Source: Candidatus Bathyarchaeota archaeon (GTDB taxonomy: Archaea; Thermoproteota; Bathyarchaeia; Bathyarchaeales; Bathycorpusculaceae). Taken from it: a stretch of DNA of 64,000 bases. Under the pieces are notes generated by a model. That model was given only the letters and a program-made list of their open reading frames with translations. It was not told the origin of the DNA and did not search any database. The stretch is taken from contig JAOZHV010000022.1 of NCBI GenBank assembly GCA_026014725.1, positions 236,073-300,072 on the forward strand, read 5' to 3'. Positions 1 to 8,933 of this stretch are shown here, piece by piece. Every line of letters begins with the position of its first letter. The stretch's first letter is position 1. The position numbers and the translations under genes were made by a program.

Positions 1-408
1 AGTGGGAGGTTGCTTACTATAAAGCGGTGGTCCTTGCGATTCCTCGTAGATATCGCATGAAATTAATTTGTTGTCCCAGAAACTAAAAGTAACTGTGAGG
101 AGACTTTTTCCGCATTTACCAGTAGAGTCAACGAAACCCGTAGAGTCAAGGCTGTATTGTCCTGTTGTTTGAGCAACGCCGCCTAACCATGGCCAATAAT
201 TCGTTGCTTTTGTTAATAGTATCGAATTATATTTTGTCATATCAAGCTCAACCACGTCCCTCAAGAAATTAAGTACCTCTCCAGTATCAATAGCTGTTTC
301 CTCTGCCGAGTACGCAACAGTTTGCCGAGTAGATAAAGCTGAGAAAACCAAAAGAGCTAACAGAACGATAACCGTATACGACTTCATATTAAACAATGCA
401 ATAGCCAT
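1..408 (-). CDS. Exported protein, C-terminus cut by window edge
   Basis: An open frame runs from the ATG at 408 off the left end of the window (136 codons, no stop). The first ~30 residues form a signal peptide or anchor: MAIALFNMKSY, then a hydrophobic stretch and a small-residue region before AYSAEE. The visible mature part has no domain I recognise. A second ATG (MKSYTV) seven codons in is an alternative start. The stop of the upstream gene lies 5 bases before this start, and GAGGT overlaps that stop codon as a ribosome binding site, so the two genes form one transcript and are probably translated in sequence. The product is expected outside the membrane. Confidence 0.75.
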   Translation of the reverse strand, partial: MAIALFNMKSYTVIVLLALLVFSALSTRQTVAYSAEETAIDTGEVLNFLRDVVELDMTKYNSILLTKATNYWPWLGGVAQTTGQYSLDSTGFVDSTGKCGKSLLTVTFSFWDNKLISCDIYEESQGPPLYSKQPPT

Positions 409-413
409 TTTCC

Positions 414-1937
414 TTACCTCGGTAATCTTATTGTTACATCTCCCCAGATGCGCATTCTACCTGGTACCGATTCCCCATTAGGTGGGACAGGCAACCAATA
501 CCAATTGTCAAGAGGACAGTTATCAAAATCATTGTTGTTATGTGTGTCCCTTGAAGCTTGATCTAGAGCAGCTTTTACAGTGTAGCCTTCAGTTAATAGG
601 TAATAATAGAAGAGATATACCCAGTGTGCATAATTAAAATTGGGATTTGATGCGGGGGTTCTGTACCAAATTGATACTCCTTCAAAACTTATGAAAATAT
701 GGTCACTGTAGTCGGGCGCGCCATGATAACCGTCATTATTTAATGACCACGGATTAAGATACATCCAAGATGGAAGAAAGCCTGCGCTATGTTCTCCATT
801 AAAAACTCCAATCCAACATGCGCTACTGTTCGCTAATCCACAAGTCCACAAAAACAAGAAATCATGTGTTGCATGCTTTGCAACGTCGTGTATTGTATAA
901 TTCACTGTGTTAAAAATTTCATAGTCTTTTATTAAATCATCAAAAACATTACCCTCGTCATCGTATATCCTTGTATGGTTAAGCTGGCAACCAGGTTTGT
1001 CGCAATTATATCCTGCTGGCCAAGTATGTCCCTTGTAGAAAACTGTTGAAAAATCATAGTACCGCTCTGATGTAGCCGTAGTGCTATAAACAGTAGATGG
1101 TTCAGTGTTTGGCCCCCATGAATCTGCAAGATAATAATATTTTCCAGTAGCATAAAATAAGTCGTGAATAGCGTCTGAAACACTATCTGATGTTTCTTCT
1201 TCCCATGTTGGAACATATGCAAAAGCATAGTTGGTTGTACCGTAAAGCATGCTGGTAGGATTCCTTAATATGCCGTAATCGTAATAGGTATCACTGCGAT
1301 CCATAGAAACTGGACTGGAAAAATCATATGTCTTTATGACTTGATTGTTCGAGTTTAGAATTTGCAGATAGTCTACCTGTAGACCAACTGTATTAGCTAT
1401 CCACGGGTCGATGCTTTTTATCATTATTGTAACTGTGGAACTATACGCAGACAAGTCCAGAATGTTAGAAGTGTATGTATCCCAGTTGATCCAGCCTCCG
1501 TTGCAAGTAGCAGTTCGCCAGCATGCAGTGGTATACGTGAAGTCAGTAATAGGGTGTTCTTCATTGTTTTCTGTTCTAAACTCGCCTTCATTGATGAGCT
1601 TGCGGTTTGCAACATTATTAACAACATAAACGTAAGCGAGCGTATAGGACGGCCCAGAGTAGTCTAGATACCATCTCCAATAGACGCGTAACTTGTTTCC
1701 ATGAAGGTAACTCTTGTCAATGTGGAAAAAAGCATAAGCAGGACCATTTCCGCCCTGAGTGGACATCATCTCAAGAACGCTGCTTGTTGGTTTACTGAAA
1801 GTATAGCTTGGATTGTAGCTGGCGTATTGTTTGTACTCTTTTAGAGCAACGGCGTCTTGATTAGGTACAATTGCTTCTACTGGTTGTATGTTTAGAGTTG
1901 CAAAGAGCGATATTGAAAGCAAAAGCAATAGCCTCAA
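414..1937 (-). CDS. Exported protein with putative caspase-like (clan CD) domain
   Basis: 507 residues from a TTG start. A hydrophobic leader ending near residue 22 indicates secretion. Residues ~45-205 look like a beta-sandwich. Residues ~225-507 have the layout of clan CD peptidases: a strand ending in a Gly-His pair (H304, in FYKGHTW), then a strand ending in Cys (C366, in FLFLWTCG), then a C-terminal helix and a closing GDVTIRLP that resembles the GDPxLRL end of gingipain/CHAT-type domains. The order His then Cys fits that clan. This is motif reading, not a database match, and activity is unproven. The gene leads a two-gene transcript with the exported protein at 1-408. The start is uncertain: a better ATG with GAGGA lies at 1960 but is out of frame by one base. 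Confidence 0.65.
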   Translation of the reverse strand: MRLLLLLSISLFATLNIQPVEAIVPNQDAVALKEYKQYASYNPSYTFSKPTSSVLEMMSTQGGNGPAYAFFHIDKSYLHGNKLRVYWRWYLDYSGPSYTLAYVYVVNNVANRKLINEGEFRTENNEEHPITDFTYTTACWRTATCNGGWINWDTYTSNILDLSAYSSTVTIMIKSIDPWIANTVGLQVDYLQILNSNNQVIKTYDFSSPVSMDRSDTYYDYGILRNPTSMLYGTTNYAFAYVPTWEEETSDSVSDAIHDLFYATGKYYYLADSWGPNTEPSTVYSTTATSERYYDFSTVFYKGHTWPAGYNCDKPGCQLNHTRIYDDEGNVFDDLIKDYEIFNTVNYTIHDVAKHATHDFLFLWTCGLANSSACWIGVFNGEHSAGFLPSWMYLNPWSLNNDGYHGAPDYSDHIFISFEGVSIWYRTPASNPNFNYAHWVYLFYYYLLTEGYTVKAALDQASRDTHNNNDFDNCPLDNWYWLPVPPNGESVPGRMRIWGDVTIRLPR

Positions 1938-2017
1938 GTAGCTATACGAGTTTTTCTCATTTATTTTTTCCTCGTATAATTAGTGTTGTCTTCCGAAATA
2001 ATATACAAATCAAACGC

Positions 2018-2027
2018 TTTTATAATT
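2018..2027 (+). promoter_or_regulatory. TATA box for eno-rpsB-memo
   Basis: TTTATAATTT sits about 75 bases before the enolase GTG. An archaeal start site ~25 bases downstream would leave a leader of ~50 bases containing GAGGT at 2087-2091. Confidence 0.5.
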
Positions 2028-2100
2028 TACGCTATGCTCAGTGTTCCGAAACCTAAAATAAGCGCGTAACAAAACTATAGCAACTTGAGGTTTAAACTAC

Positions 2101-3354
2101 GTGTCATCAATCATCGAAGACCTCATCGCCAGAAAAGTTTTCAATAACCGAGGAGAAGAAACCATAGAAATCGACGTAATCACCACCTCAGGCTTTGGAA
2201 GAGCAGCCGCACCCGCAGGCAAAAGCAAAGGCAAAGCCGAAGTAGTGAATTACCCAACAGGCGGCGTAGACCAAGCCATAAAAAAAATCGACGACCTCAT
2301 CGCTCCCGAACTTGCAGGATTAAACGCTGATTTTCAAGAAGAAATCGACAGCACACTCCACGAAATCGACGGCACTGCTGATTTTAAAAACATCGGCGGA
2401 AACACCGCAGTCGCCATCTCTTTAGCAAACGCGGAAGCAGCCGCAAACTCTCACGGTTTACTCCTATTCCAATTCTTAGGCGGAAACGCCGCAACCACCA
2501 TGCCCTTCCCGCTGGGCAACTGCATAAGCGGAGGCGCACACACTCGCGGCAAAGCCCCCGACATCCAAGAATTTTTGGCGTTGCCGCATGGTGCAGAAAG
2601 CTTCTTAGAAGCCCAAACTGCAAACGCCAAGATTCACAAAAAAATCGGCGAATCCCTGCGAAAGAAAACCACCAGTTTTAACGGTGGAAAAAGCGACGAA
2701 GGCGCATGGATAGCCAGCATCGACACCCAAGACGCATTTGACACAATCGCGCGGGCTTGCGAAGAGGTGGGTAACGAAATGGACTTTGAATGCGGCTTTG
2801 GAATTGATGTTGCAGCATCCTCGTTTTGGAAGCCAAAAGAAGAAAAATACGTCTACAACAACGAGGGCAAAAAACGCGACACTGCCGAACAACTTGAGTA
2901 TATGCTTGAATTAATCGAAAAATATCATTTAACCTATGTGGAAGACCCCTTCCACGAAGACGACTTCGAAAGCCTCGCAGAACTCACCAAAAAAGCTAAG
3001 AATTGCATAATCTGTGGAGACGATTTATTCACAACCAATACTGAAAGGTTAAATAATGGAATAAAGATTAACGCTGGAAACGCTATCATCATAAAAGTCA
3101 ACCAGATAGGCACCCTAACCGATGCAGTTGAAACAATCGAAACAGCCCAAAAGCACGGTTACGACCCTGTCATATCCCACCGCTCAGGCGACACAACCGA
3201 CTGGCACATCGCGCACATAGCAGTCGCCTACAAATGTCCCATCATAAAAACAGGTGTGGTCGAGGGCGCACGCATAGCCAAACTAAACGAGCTAATCCGC
3301 ATCGAGCACTTCCTTGGGGACAGAGCAAAAATGGCTGACTTAAAAATACGCTAA
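2101..3354 (+). CDS. eno: Enolase
   Basis: 417 residues, normal length. It converts 2-phosphoglycerate to phosphoenolpyruvate in glycolysis/gluconeogenesis in the cytoplasm. Visible family signatures are VEDPF and GDDLF (metal-binding acidic residues), the catalytic Lys in IIKVNQIGT (~K332), SHRSGDT (~359-365) and the substrate Lys in IIKTG (~K383). The start is GTG with GAGGT 10 bases upstream. The downstream gene is rpsB, 14 bases away, then a Memo-family gene; this eno-rpsB-memo order is common in archaea and suggests one operon. Codon use is rich in C-ending codons, as in the thermosome gene of this window, which fits high expression. Confidence 0.97.
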   Translation: MSSIIEDLIARKVFNNRGEETIEIDVITTSGFGRAAAPAGKSKGKAEVVNYPTGGVDQAIKKIDDLIAPELAGLNADFQEEIDSTLHEIDGTADFKNIGGNTAVAISLANAEAAANSHGLLLFQFLGGNAATTMPFPLGNCISGGAHTRGKAPDIQEFLALPHGAESFLEAQTANAKIHKKIGESLRKKTTSFNGGKSDEGAWIASIDTQDAFDTIARACEEVGNEMDFECGFGIDVAASSFWKPKEEKYVYNNEGKKRDTAEQLEYMLELIEKYHLTYVEDPFHEDDFESLAELTKKAKNCIICGDDLFTTNTERLNNGIKINAGNAIIIKVNQIGTLTDAVETIETAQKHGYDPVISHRSGDTTDWHIAHIAVAYKCPIIKTGVVEGARIAKLNELIRIEHFLGDRAKMADLKIR

Positions 3355-3368
3355 AAGAAGATGAAAAA

Positions 3369-4127
3369 ATGTCAGAAGACGAAGTAAAACAAAACCAACC
3401 AGAAGAGGAACAAGCAGAGAATCCTCCAGAAGAAGAAAACATAGAACAAGTAAGCACCGAACCTGAGTATGAAGAAGTTGAAGCTCAGGATGCAACACAA
3501 GCTCCAGAGGAAACCCTGCTTCTGCCACGAGACACCCTGCTCTCCGCAGGCATCCACATCGGCACAAGAATGAAAACCCTAGACATGGAACCCTTCATCT
3601 ACCGCGTCAGACCAGACGGACTATTCGTCCTAGACGTTAAAAAAACAGACGACCGCATCCGAACCACAGCCAAATTCCTCTCCCGCTACGAACCAGCAAA
3701 AGTAGCCGTTGCAGCAACAAGACTCTACGCACACGAACCAGTCAAAAAATTCTGCCAACTCACAGGCGCAACGCCACTAATCGGCAGATTCATCCCAGGC
3801 CAACTCAGTAACCCACAATACCCAAACCGAGTGGACCCAGAAGTTATCGTGGTCTCCGACCCAAGAGCTGACGCTCAAGCAGTCAAAGAAGCCAGCAAAG
3901 TCGGCATCCCCATCGTCGCACTCTGCAGTACTGACAACGAATTCGCAGGCGTAGACCTAGTTATCCCAACCAACAACAAAGGCAGACGCGCACTAGCCGT
4001 CATATTCTGGCTACTGGCAAGACAAGTCCTACGCGAACGCGGCGAACTAGGCCCAGACAGAGATCCACCGGCAACCATCGAAGACTTCGAAGCCAAAGTA
4101 ACCCGCGAAGAGGAGGATGAGAGCTAA
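3369..4127 (+). CDS. rpsB: Small-subunit ribosomal protein uS2
   Basis: 252 residues. Component of the 30S ribosomal subunit. The conserved core begins at about residue 50 (LLSAGIHIGTRMKTLDM) and includes GRFIPGQLSNP and the block IPTNNKGRRALAVIFWLLA near the end. The first ~48 residues are an acidic, low-complexity extension (Glu/Gln/Pro rich), as in several archaeal uS2 proteins. It follows enolase closely and overlaps the Memo-family gene by 11 bases, so translation is probably coupled. Confidence 0.97.
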   Translation: MSEDEVKQNQPEEEQAENPPEEENIEQVSTEPEYEEVEAQDATQAPEETLLLPRDTLLSAGIHIGTRMKTLDMEPFIYRVRPDGLFVLDVKKTDDRIRTTAKFLSRYEPAKVAVAATRLYAHEPVKKFCQLTGATPLIGRFIPGQLSNPQYPNRVDPEVIVVSDPRADAQAVKEASKVGIPIVALCSTDNEFAGVDLVIPTNNKGRRALAVIFWLLARQVLRERGELGPDRDPPATIEDFEAKVTREEEDES

Positions 4128-4986
4128 AAGTTTGCCAACCCTTCGGCGTCCAACCGTAGCTGGTCAATTCTACGAGGGAGATGCCGAAGCGCTTAGAGCA
4201 CAACTTAAAGCTTGCTTCCTACACCCGCTTGGTCCACAAAAACTTCCCAAAGTTAACCTTCACCTGCACCCGCGAAACATCGTGGGCATGGTTTGTCCGC
4301 ACGCTGGCTACATGTATTCAGGTCCAGTGGCGGCAACAGCTTTTTACGAATTAGCCCAAGACGGCAAACCCGACACTGTCGTGCTTTTAGGTCCAAACCA
4401 CACAGGCTACGGCAGCGCTCTCGCGCTCATGAACGAAGGCACATGGCAAACACCACTGGGCAACATTGAAATCGACACAAAACTTGCCAAAGCAATACTG
4501 CATGAAACACAAATCGTAGATGCAGATGCAACCGCGCATAGGTTTGAGCACTCGCTAGAGGTGCAACTGCCTTTTCTACAGTTCCTCTACGGCAATGATT
4601 TTAAAATTGTCCCCATCAGCTTCTTGATGCAGGACTATGCTTCAGCCGTCGAAGTCGGCAGAGCACTAGTCGAAGCCTTAGATACCACAAACTCTGTGGT
4701 TATTGCTTCCTCAGACATGACGCATTATGAATCAGCAAAAATAGCCGCCAAAAAAGACCATGAAGCACTCAAACACGTCACCGCTATGGATGCCAAAGGC
4801 TTCTACGAAACCATTGAAAAGCAAAACATCTCAGCCTGTGGGTACGCGCCCATAACCAGCCTAATCACCTATGCGAATGGCATAGTTGCCAAGGAAGCCA
4901 AACTTTTAAGTTACCACAACAGCGGAGACATCACAGGCGACCACTCAAGCGTCGTCGGCTACGCCACAGTAACCTTCAGAAAATAG
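4117..4986 (+). CDS. Memo-family protein (MEMO1/AmmeMemoRadiSam)
   Basis: 289 residues, typical length. The family shares a fold with class III extradiol dioxygenases. Human MEMO1 has a metal site made by two His and a Cys; the matching residues here are H62 (CPHAGYMYSG), H95 (LGPNHTGYG) and C241 (SACGYAP). H145 in EHSLEVQLPF and the SSDMTHY block are also conserved. Its function in archaea is unknown. The gene overlaps rpsB by 11 bases and ends two bases before a convergent kinase gene. Confidence 0.92.
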   Translation: MRAKSLPTLRRPTVAGQFYEGDAEALRAQLKACFLHPLGPQKLPKVNLHLHPRNIVGMVCPHAGYMYSGPVAATAFYELAQDGKPDTVVLLGPNHTGYGSALALMNEGTWQTPLGNIEIDTKLAKAILHETQIVDADATAHRFEHSLEVQLPFLQFLYGNDFKIVPISFLMQDYASAVEVGRALVEALDTTNSVVIASSDMTHYESAKIAAKKDHEALKHVTAMDAKGFYETIEKQNISACGYAPITSLITYANGIVAKEAKLLSYHNSGDITGDHSSVVGYATVTFRK

Positions 4987-4988
4987 CA

Positions 4989-7352
4989 CTATTTTGAGAA
5001 TTGCAGAGTGAATTTGGTGCCTTTGCCCGCTTCGCTCTCAAAAGTTATTTTGCCGCCCATAGCTTCAGTCATTCGCTTAACTACTGCCAACCCAAAGCCC
5101 TGACCCTTAGCCTTAGTAGTCATCAAAGGCATGAAGAGTTTGTCCTGCACTTCTTTTGGTATGCCTTCTCCTGTGTCTTGGACGTCAATTATGATTTGGT
5201 TTCGTTTGTTGGTTACGTTTATGGTTAGTTCTCCGCCGTTGGGCATGGCTTGCACGCCGTTTTGGATGAGGTTTACAAGTATGCGCTTAATCATTGTTGG
5301 GTCAACAGTAAGTTTGGTTGGTTCTTTTGCGTTGACATTTACTTTGATGTTATCAGGCACCGATACCATCGCCAATGCGTCAGTGATTGCTTTCTTGGCT
5401 TGCACTTTCTCTTTCTTGGGGTTTAAGGGTCTGGCAAAATCTTGGAGATCAGCGATAATCTTATTCATGTACAATATGTTTTCCTCAATACTATGGATGC
5501 TCTCAAGCAAGTTCTGTTTAGCCTCATCCTCTGGTAGCGACTCAACCTCAAGCTTCTCAAGGTACAACTCGCTGGTTATCGCCTGTAAAGGATTACGAAT
5601 ATCATGACCAACCATAGCGGCGGTCGCACCAATTGCAGATAATCGCTCAGCATCTTTAAGTTGGCGCGCTCTCTCCTCAGCAAGCTTCTCCATCTGCGAA
5701 GCGTACTCTTCAACTTCAACGGCTTTGTCCTCCAGTATTGCCTGCAGTTCCTTTTGGTTATAGAGTGATTTAGCAAGTTTGACGTTTGAGTGGCTAAGTT
5801 TAGAGATTATCTCCGTTAGGCGAGCGTAGAAAACCATTAGCTGCTCAATTTTTTCTTTGCTGAACCGTGGTACACGTTCAAGTGCGGCAAGGTACGCTTC
5901 TCTATTAAAGCCGTATTTCTCAGCTTGGGTAGCAAACACGTCGCGGTTAATCTTTTGTTTCTCAAAGAAAAATTGACCAAAGAAAACATTGCCAACGTGC
6001 TTATTGCCTATATATAATGGTGTTACAACTTCTTGCATGTTGTTTTTGCACGTGTAGATTTTTATTTCGCCTTTTTTGAGACTGCCTGAAAATTGCAAGT
6101 CGCTTTCTAGACATTTCTCTAATGATTGCGGATTAATCCTGTGAAACTTTGTGCATATGTCTTGCCAACCCGTGTTGATGAGCACGTTTCCCTTGAGGTC
6201 TTTGAGTGCAAACCCCATGTTAGTTACCTCGTAGAGGTGGTTCATGGTTGCTTGCAAGGAAGACACATCTATGATGTTGGCTAAGTCCTGCTCCTCGATT
6301 TCGACATCTGGAGATAATACTGAATCCAACTTGAACTGTAGTCGCTCTTCGCTTTCGCGCAATGCTTCCTCAATGGCTTTCCGTTCAGCAATTTCTTGCT
6401 CTAGTCTATCGTTAACTTCGGTTAGTTCTCGGGCGCGGTTTGCCAGCGATACTTCGCTTTGTTTTAGGTTGCGGAATAGCAATTCGAAGGGGTTAGTTAG
6501 GCTTGTCTCAACCAGAGCAATGTAAATGCAATAAAAAGACCCTATGTTTACTAAATGTCCTATCATGTTTGAGATTCCATAAACATCAGTGTACAGTGTG
6601 AAGGCCATTTCAGTGGCAATCGCCAATGCCATGGCAGTCAATAATAGCTTGAAAATGCGTCCGCTGAATTCTCGTCTTTTTTTGATTAAGACAACGATGG
6701 AAACGAGTATGATTGCTGATATGACGTATTCGCTGCCTATTTTGAAAGGCGTTAGTTGATCTATTATGTCGTTATAGGCTTGCGGAAACACTCCAAAGTA
6801 GATTGAAAGAAGAATCAATCCTGAAATAATAGTGTAACTTGCAATGGTAATAATTGATTTAACTTTGTGGTGAATCAAAAGTAGCGGCACAAGAAATGAA
6901 AAACTAAGTAAGTATCTGGTTGCTATCCATAACTGAGTTGCCAAGTTGGCGCCAGCATCTGGGAAAACTCCCATCCCTTTGTATGCTAATGTATGGATTA
7001 GAGCCAGTATGGCAACAAAAAGCAGTGCGATACCGATTATTTTGAAATAACTATTGTCCACTAAGCGTCTGGTATTCCATGCTATGGCAAAGATGGCTAT
7101 GGCAGTTACTATGCTAAAGATTTCAACAAAAGTGTGGAAGAGCAGGTAATTTTGCTGGCTCAAATAATACAGTAATACCAAACCCGCGACCGCGATTACA
7201 ATTATCAGTATCGTCCGTATGTTTGAATGTTGAGTTGAGCGATTTTCTCGATAGTCTTTGGCAAAGTCCTCGCTGATTCCCCTCTCACCTCGCCCCTCCA
7301 AAGAGTACCCAATGAAAATCTCTTGAGTACTTAAAAACAGTTCTGATGGCAA
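4989..7352 (-). CDS. Membrane sensor histidine kinase (MASE3-PocR-HisKA-HATPase)
   Basis: 787 residues. Residues ~46-285 hold about seven or eight membrane segments of MASE3 type, ending in a coiled coil (~295-340). Residues ~360-515 form a PocR-type ligand-binding domain (IIDVSSLQ, TGWQDICTKFHR, GQFFF) with Cys at about 400, 414 and 435. A second coiled coil leads into the dimerisation/phosphoacceptor region with H583 (VGHDIRNPLQ). The ATPase has an N box (LVNLIQNGVQAM), G1 (DTGEGIP) and G2 (GQGFGLAVVKR). It should autophosphorylate on His in response to a membrane or small-molecule signal. No response regulator lies nearby, so it is an orphan kinase. The TTG start is uncertain; the first ~44 residues are not conserved-looking. 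It follows the TIM-barrel gene by 25 bases. Confidence 0.9.
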   Translation of the reverse strand: MPSELFLSTQEIFIGYSLEGRGERGISEDFAKDYRENRSTQHSNIRTILIIVIAVAGLVLLYYLSQQNYLLFHTFVEIFSIVTAIAIFAIAWNTRRLVDNSYFKIIGIALLFVAILALIHTLAYKGMGVFPDAGANLATQLWIATRYLLSFSFLVPLLLIHHKVKSIITIASYTIISGLILLSIYFGVFPQAYNDIIDQLTPFKIGSEYVISAIILVSIVVLIKKRREFSGRIFKLLLTAMALAIATEMAFTLYTDVYGISNMIGHLVNIGSFYCIYIALVETSLTNPFELLFRNLKQSEVSLANRARELTEVNDRLEQEIAERKAIEEALRESEERLQFKLDSVLSPDVEIEEQDLANIIDVSSLQATMNHLYEVTNMGFALKDLKGNVLINTGWQDICTKFHRINPQSLEKCLESDLQFSGSLKKGEIKIYTCKNNMQEVVTPLYIGNKHVGNVFFGQFFFEKQKINRDVFATQAEKYGFNREAYLAALERVPRFSKEKIEQLMVFYARLTEIISKLSHSNVKLAKSLYNQKELQAILEDKAVEVEEYASQMEKLAEERARQLKDAERLSAIGATAAMVGHDIRNPLQAITSELYLEKLEVESLPEDEAKQNLLESIHSIEENILYMNKIIADLQDFARPLNPKKEKVQAKKAITDALAMVSVPDNIKVNVNAKEPTKLTVDPTMIKRILVNLIQNGVQAMPNGGELTINVTNKRNQIIIDVQDTGEGIPKEVQDKLFMPLMTTKAKGQGFGLAVVKRMTEAMGGKITFESEAGKGTKFTLQFSK

Positions 7353-7377
7353 GATAAAAGAAACTGCGTTATGGGGA

Positions 7378-8142
7378 TTAGAATTTTTCTAGTGTTTTTT
7401 CAAAGAAGGATTTGGTTTTGGCGATTTCCTCAATTGGGGTTTTATGTTCTATCTCCAACGTTATTGGTCCTTGATAGCCATATCCGTGGAGTGCTGTGAG
7501 GAAGGCTGTTAACTGGGGTGTTTCTTTGGTGAAGGGTCTGTGAGCTTTGTTTGCCATGTGAACGTTGCACACACGCCTGCCATATTTTTCAAGCAGGTTT
7601 TCTATTTGTTTGGTCTCTAAGGCGTGACAAAAATCAAGTGTTATCCCCATGTCGCCGCCGTCTATTATGTTTAGGATTTCTTCTAGTTGTTCAACGTTTT
7701 TGCCATAACCTGTTGAGGTGTATGAGAGGTTTTCCAGCGCAAGTTTTATGCCCAGAGTTTTTGAGTAATCGTTGAGTTCGCTAAAAATTTCAGTTAAACA
7801 TTTTTCCCTGACTGGTTTAGATAGCTTTTTTGAGATGTTGGAGTGAACGGTCATTATTGGCGCTTTCAATCGTCTCGCAAATTCGAGGGATATTTTCCCG
7901 TAATAGACTGCTCTGTGTACTTCCACTTCGTCCTTCACGTGCAAGGCGGCGGAGTGGAGTGTTAGGCAGTTTAAGCCTGAGGCTTCGAAGAGTTCTTTTG
8001 CAGTGTAGACTGCGGTGTCGTTTTCTTTCTTGACCGTCTTCATGTTAAACTCGATGTTTTCAAATCCTAGTTGCTTTACGGTTGCAAAGTTCTCGGTTAA
8101 GCTTAGTTTGCTAAAGATTCCGTTTGACAAACTCAACTGCAT
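7378..8142 (-). CDS. Sugar-phosphate isomerase/epimerase-like TIM barrel (AP endonuclease 2 family)
   Basis: 254 residues. The sequence follows the xylose-isomerase-like TIM-barrel superfamily: MTVHSN, the metal-ligand strand LALENLS, ITLDFCHA, VCNVHMANK and a closing ITLEIEH. The Glu in ALENL, His in DFCHA, His in NVHMA and the final Glu in LEIEH are the expected metal ligands. Members act on sugars, inositols or abasic DNA; the substrate here cannot be told. Length is short for endonuclease IV, so an isomerase/epimerase is more likely. It is the first gene of a transcript that probably continues into the histidine kinase. Confidence 0.8.
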   Translation of the reverse strand: MQLSLSNGIFSKLSLTENFATVKQLGFENIEFNMKTVKKENDTAVYTAKELFEASGLNCLTLHSAALHVKDEVEVHRAVYYGKISLEFARRLKAPIMTVHSNISKKLSKPVREKCLTEIFSELNDYSKTLGIKLALENLSYTSTGYGKNVEQLEEILNIIDGGDMGITLDFCHALETKQIENLLEKYGRRVCNVHMANKAHRPFTKETPQLTAFLTALHGYGYQGPITLEIEHKTPIEEIAKTKSFFEKTLEKF

Positions 8143-8291
8143 ATCTCAAAGCCCGTTTGAAATAATAGCTGTCGGTGCTATTTTTCTTATCTTTTTTGAC
8201 GTGAGCAAATGTTATGGTCAAGGAGTTTTCCTTTATCTTTGGCGTAACAGTTTAATTTTGGCTGGGTGCAATATGCTCTTGGTGCCAGCTT

Positions 8292-8585
8292 GTGGAAGTG
8301 AAAGTTCGCTTTTTCACTAACCTTAGAGAGATTGTTGGTAAACGTGAAGAAGCCGTTAGGTTTGCTGATGATGAAGTGGTAACTGTGGATTTGGTTCTTA
8401 AAACGCTCTCTAAAAAATACGGCAACCCCTTCGATGAATATGTTTACAATGACGAAACGGGGCAACCTAGAAATTTTCTCCAATTTCTCGTTAACGGAAC
8501 CAGCACTCAAACGCTAAACAGTTTAGAAACTTTACTTAAGGACGGCGATGTTTTGGCGGTTCTTCCGCCTGTCGGCGGCGGCTAA
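8292..8585 (+). CDS. MoaD/ThiS-family ubiquitin-like sulfur carrier
   Basis: 97 residues ending in Gly-Gly-Gly. The beta-grasp pattern starts with VKVRFFTNLREIVGK and closes with DGDVLAVLPPVGGG, as in MoaD and archaeal SAMP proteins. The C-terminal Gly would be adenylated and thiocarboxylated by an E1-like enzyme for molybdopterin, tRNA thiolation or protein conjugation. No MoaE or E1 gene is present in the window, so the pathway is open. Start is GTG at 8292, with a second GTG two codons later also possible. A TATA-like GTTTAATT lies at about 8249. Confidence 0.85.
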   Translation: MEVKVRFFTNLREIVGKREEAVRFADDEVVTVDLVLKTLSKKYGNPFDEYVYNDETGQPRNFLQFLVNGTSTQTLNSLETLLKDGDVLAVLPPVGGG

Positions 8586-8602
8586 GAATTTGCCATTGAT
8601 AC

Positions 8603-8884
8603 TTAAAAAGGCAGTTCTTTCGAGTCAAAATTCTGATAAGATTATGTGGATTGTGCTGTTGGTACGCTATTGGCAGTTTGTGACAAAATAGTATTTCCAG
8701 ATAAACACGGGACCTGAGGCTAAATATCTTTGCAGTTGTTATCGGACCATCAAAACTTGGATTCAAAACTATTCCAATGAAAGAGTACATAATGCCGACG
8801 CTTGACAAGTTTGAAGAAATTACTGGAGCCGACATTCAGTTGCCAAGTAGGTTCAGCATTGAAGGCATGATAGAGTATATGTAA
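8603..8884 (+). pseudogene. Decayed gene with at least two frameshifts
   Basis: Three short frames read as protein when joined: one from 8603 (KKAVLSSQNSDKIMW), one from about 8640 to 8717 (containing GTLLAVCDKIVFPDKHGT) and one from 8705 to the TAA at 8882-8884 (containing NIFAVVIGPSKLGFKTIP and ITGADIQLPSRFSIEGM). None has a good start alone. Amino-acid composition is protein-like and quite unlike the AT-rich sequence that follows. I do not recognise the family. A sequencing error is an alternative to true decay. Confidence 0.45.
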
Positions 8885-8933
8885 CAACAGAAGAACCTTT
8901 GCAAACAATGACTCTTTTAAACAAGACACAGTG

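Noticed and set aside
5131..5607. 158-codon plus-strand frame inside the histidine kinase
   Set aside because: Lies fully opposite the conserved kinase core.
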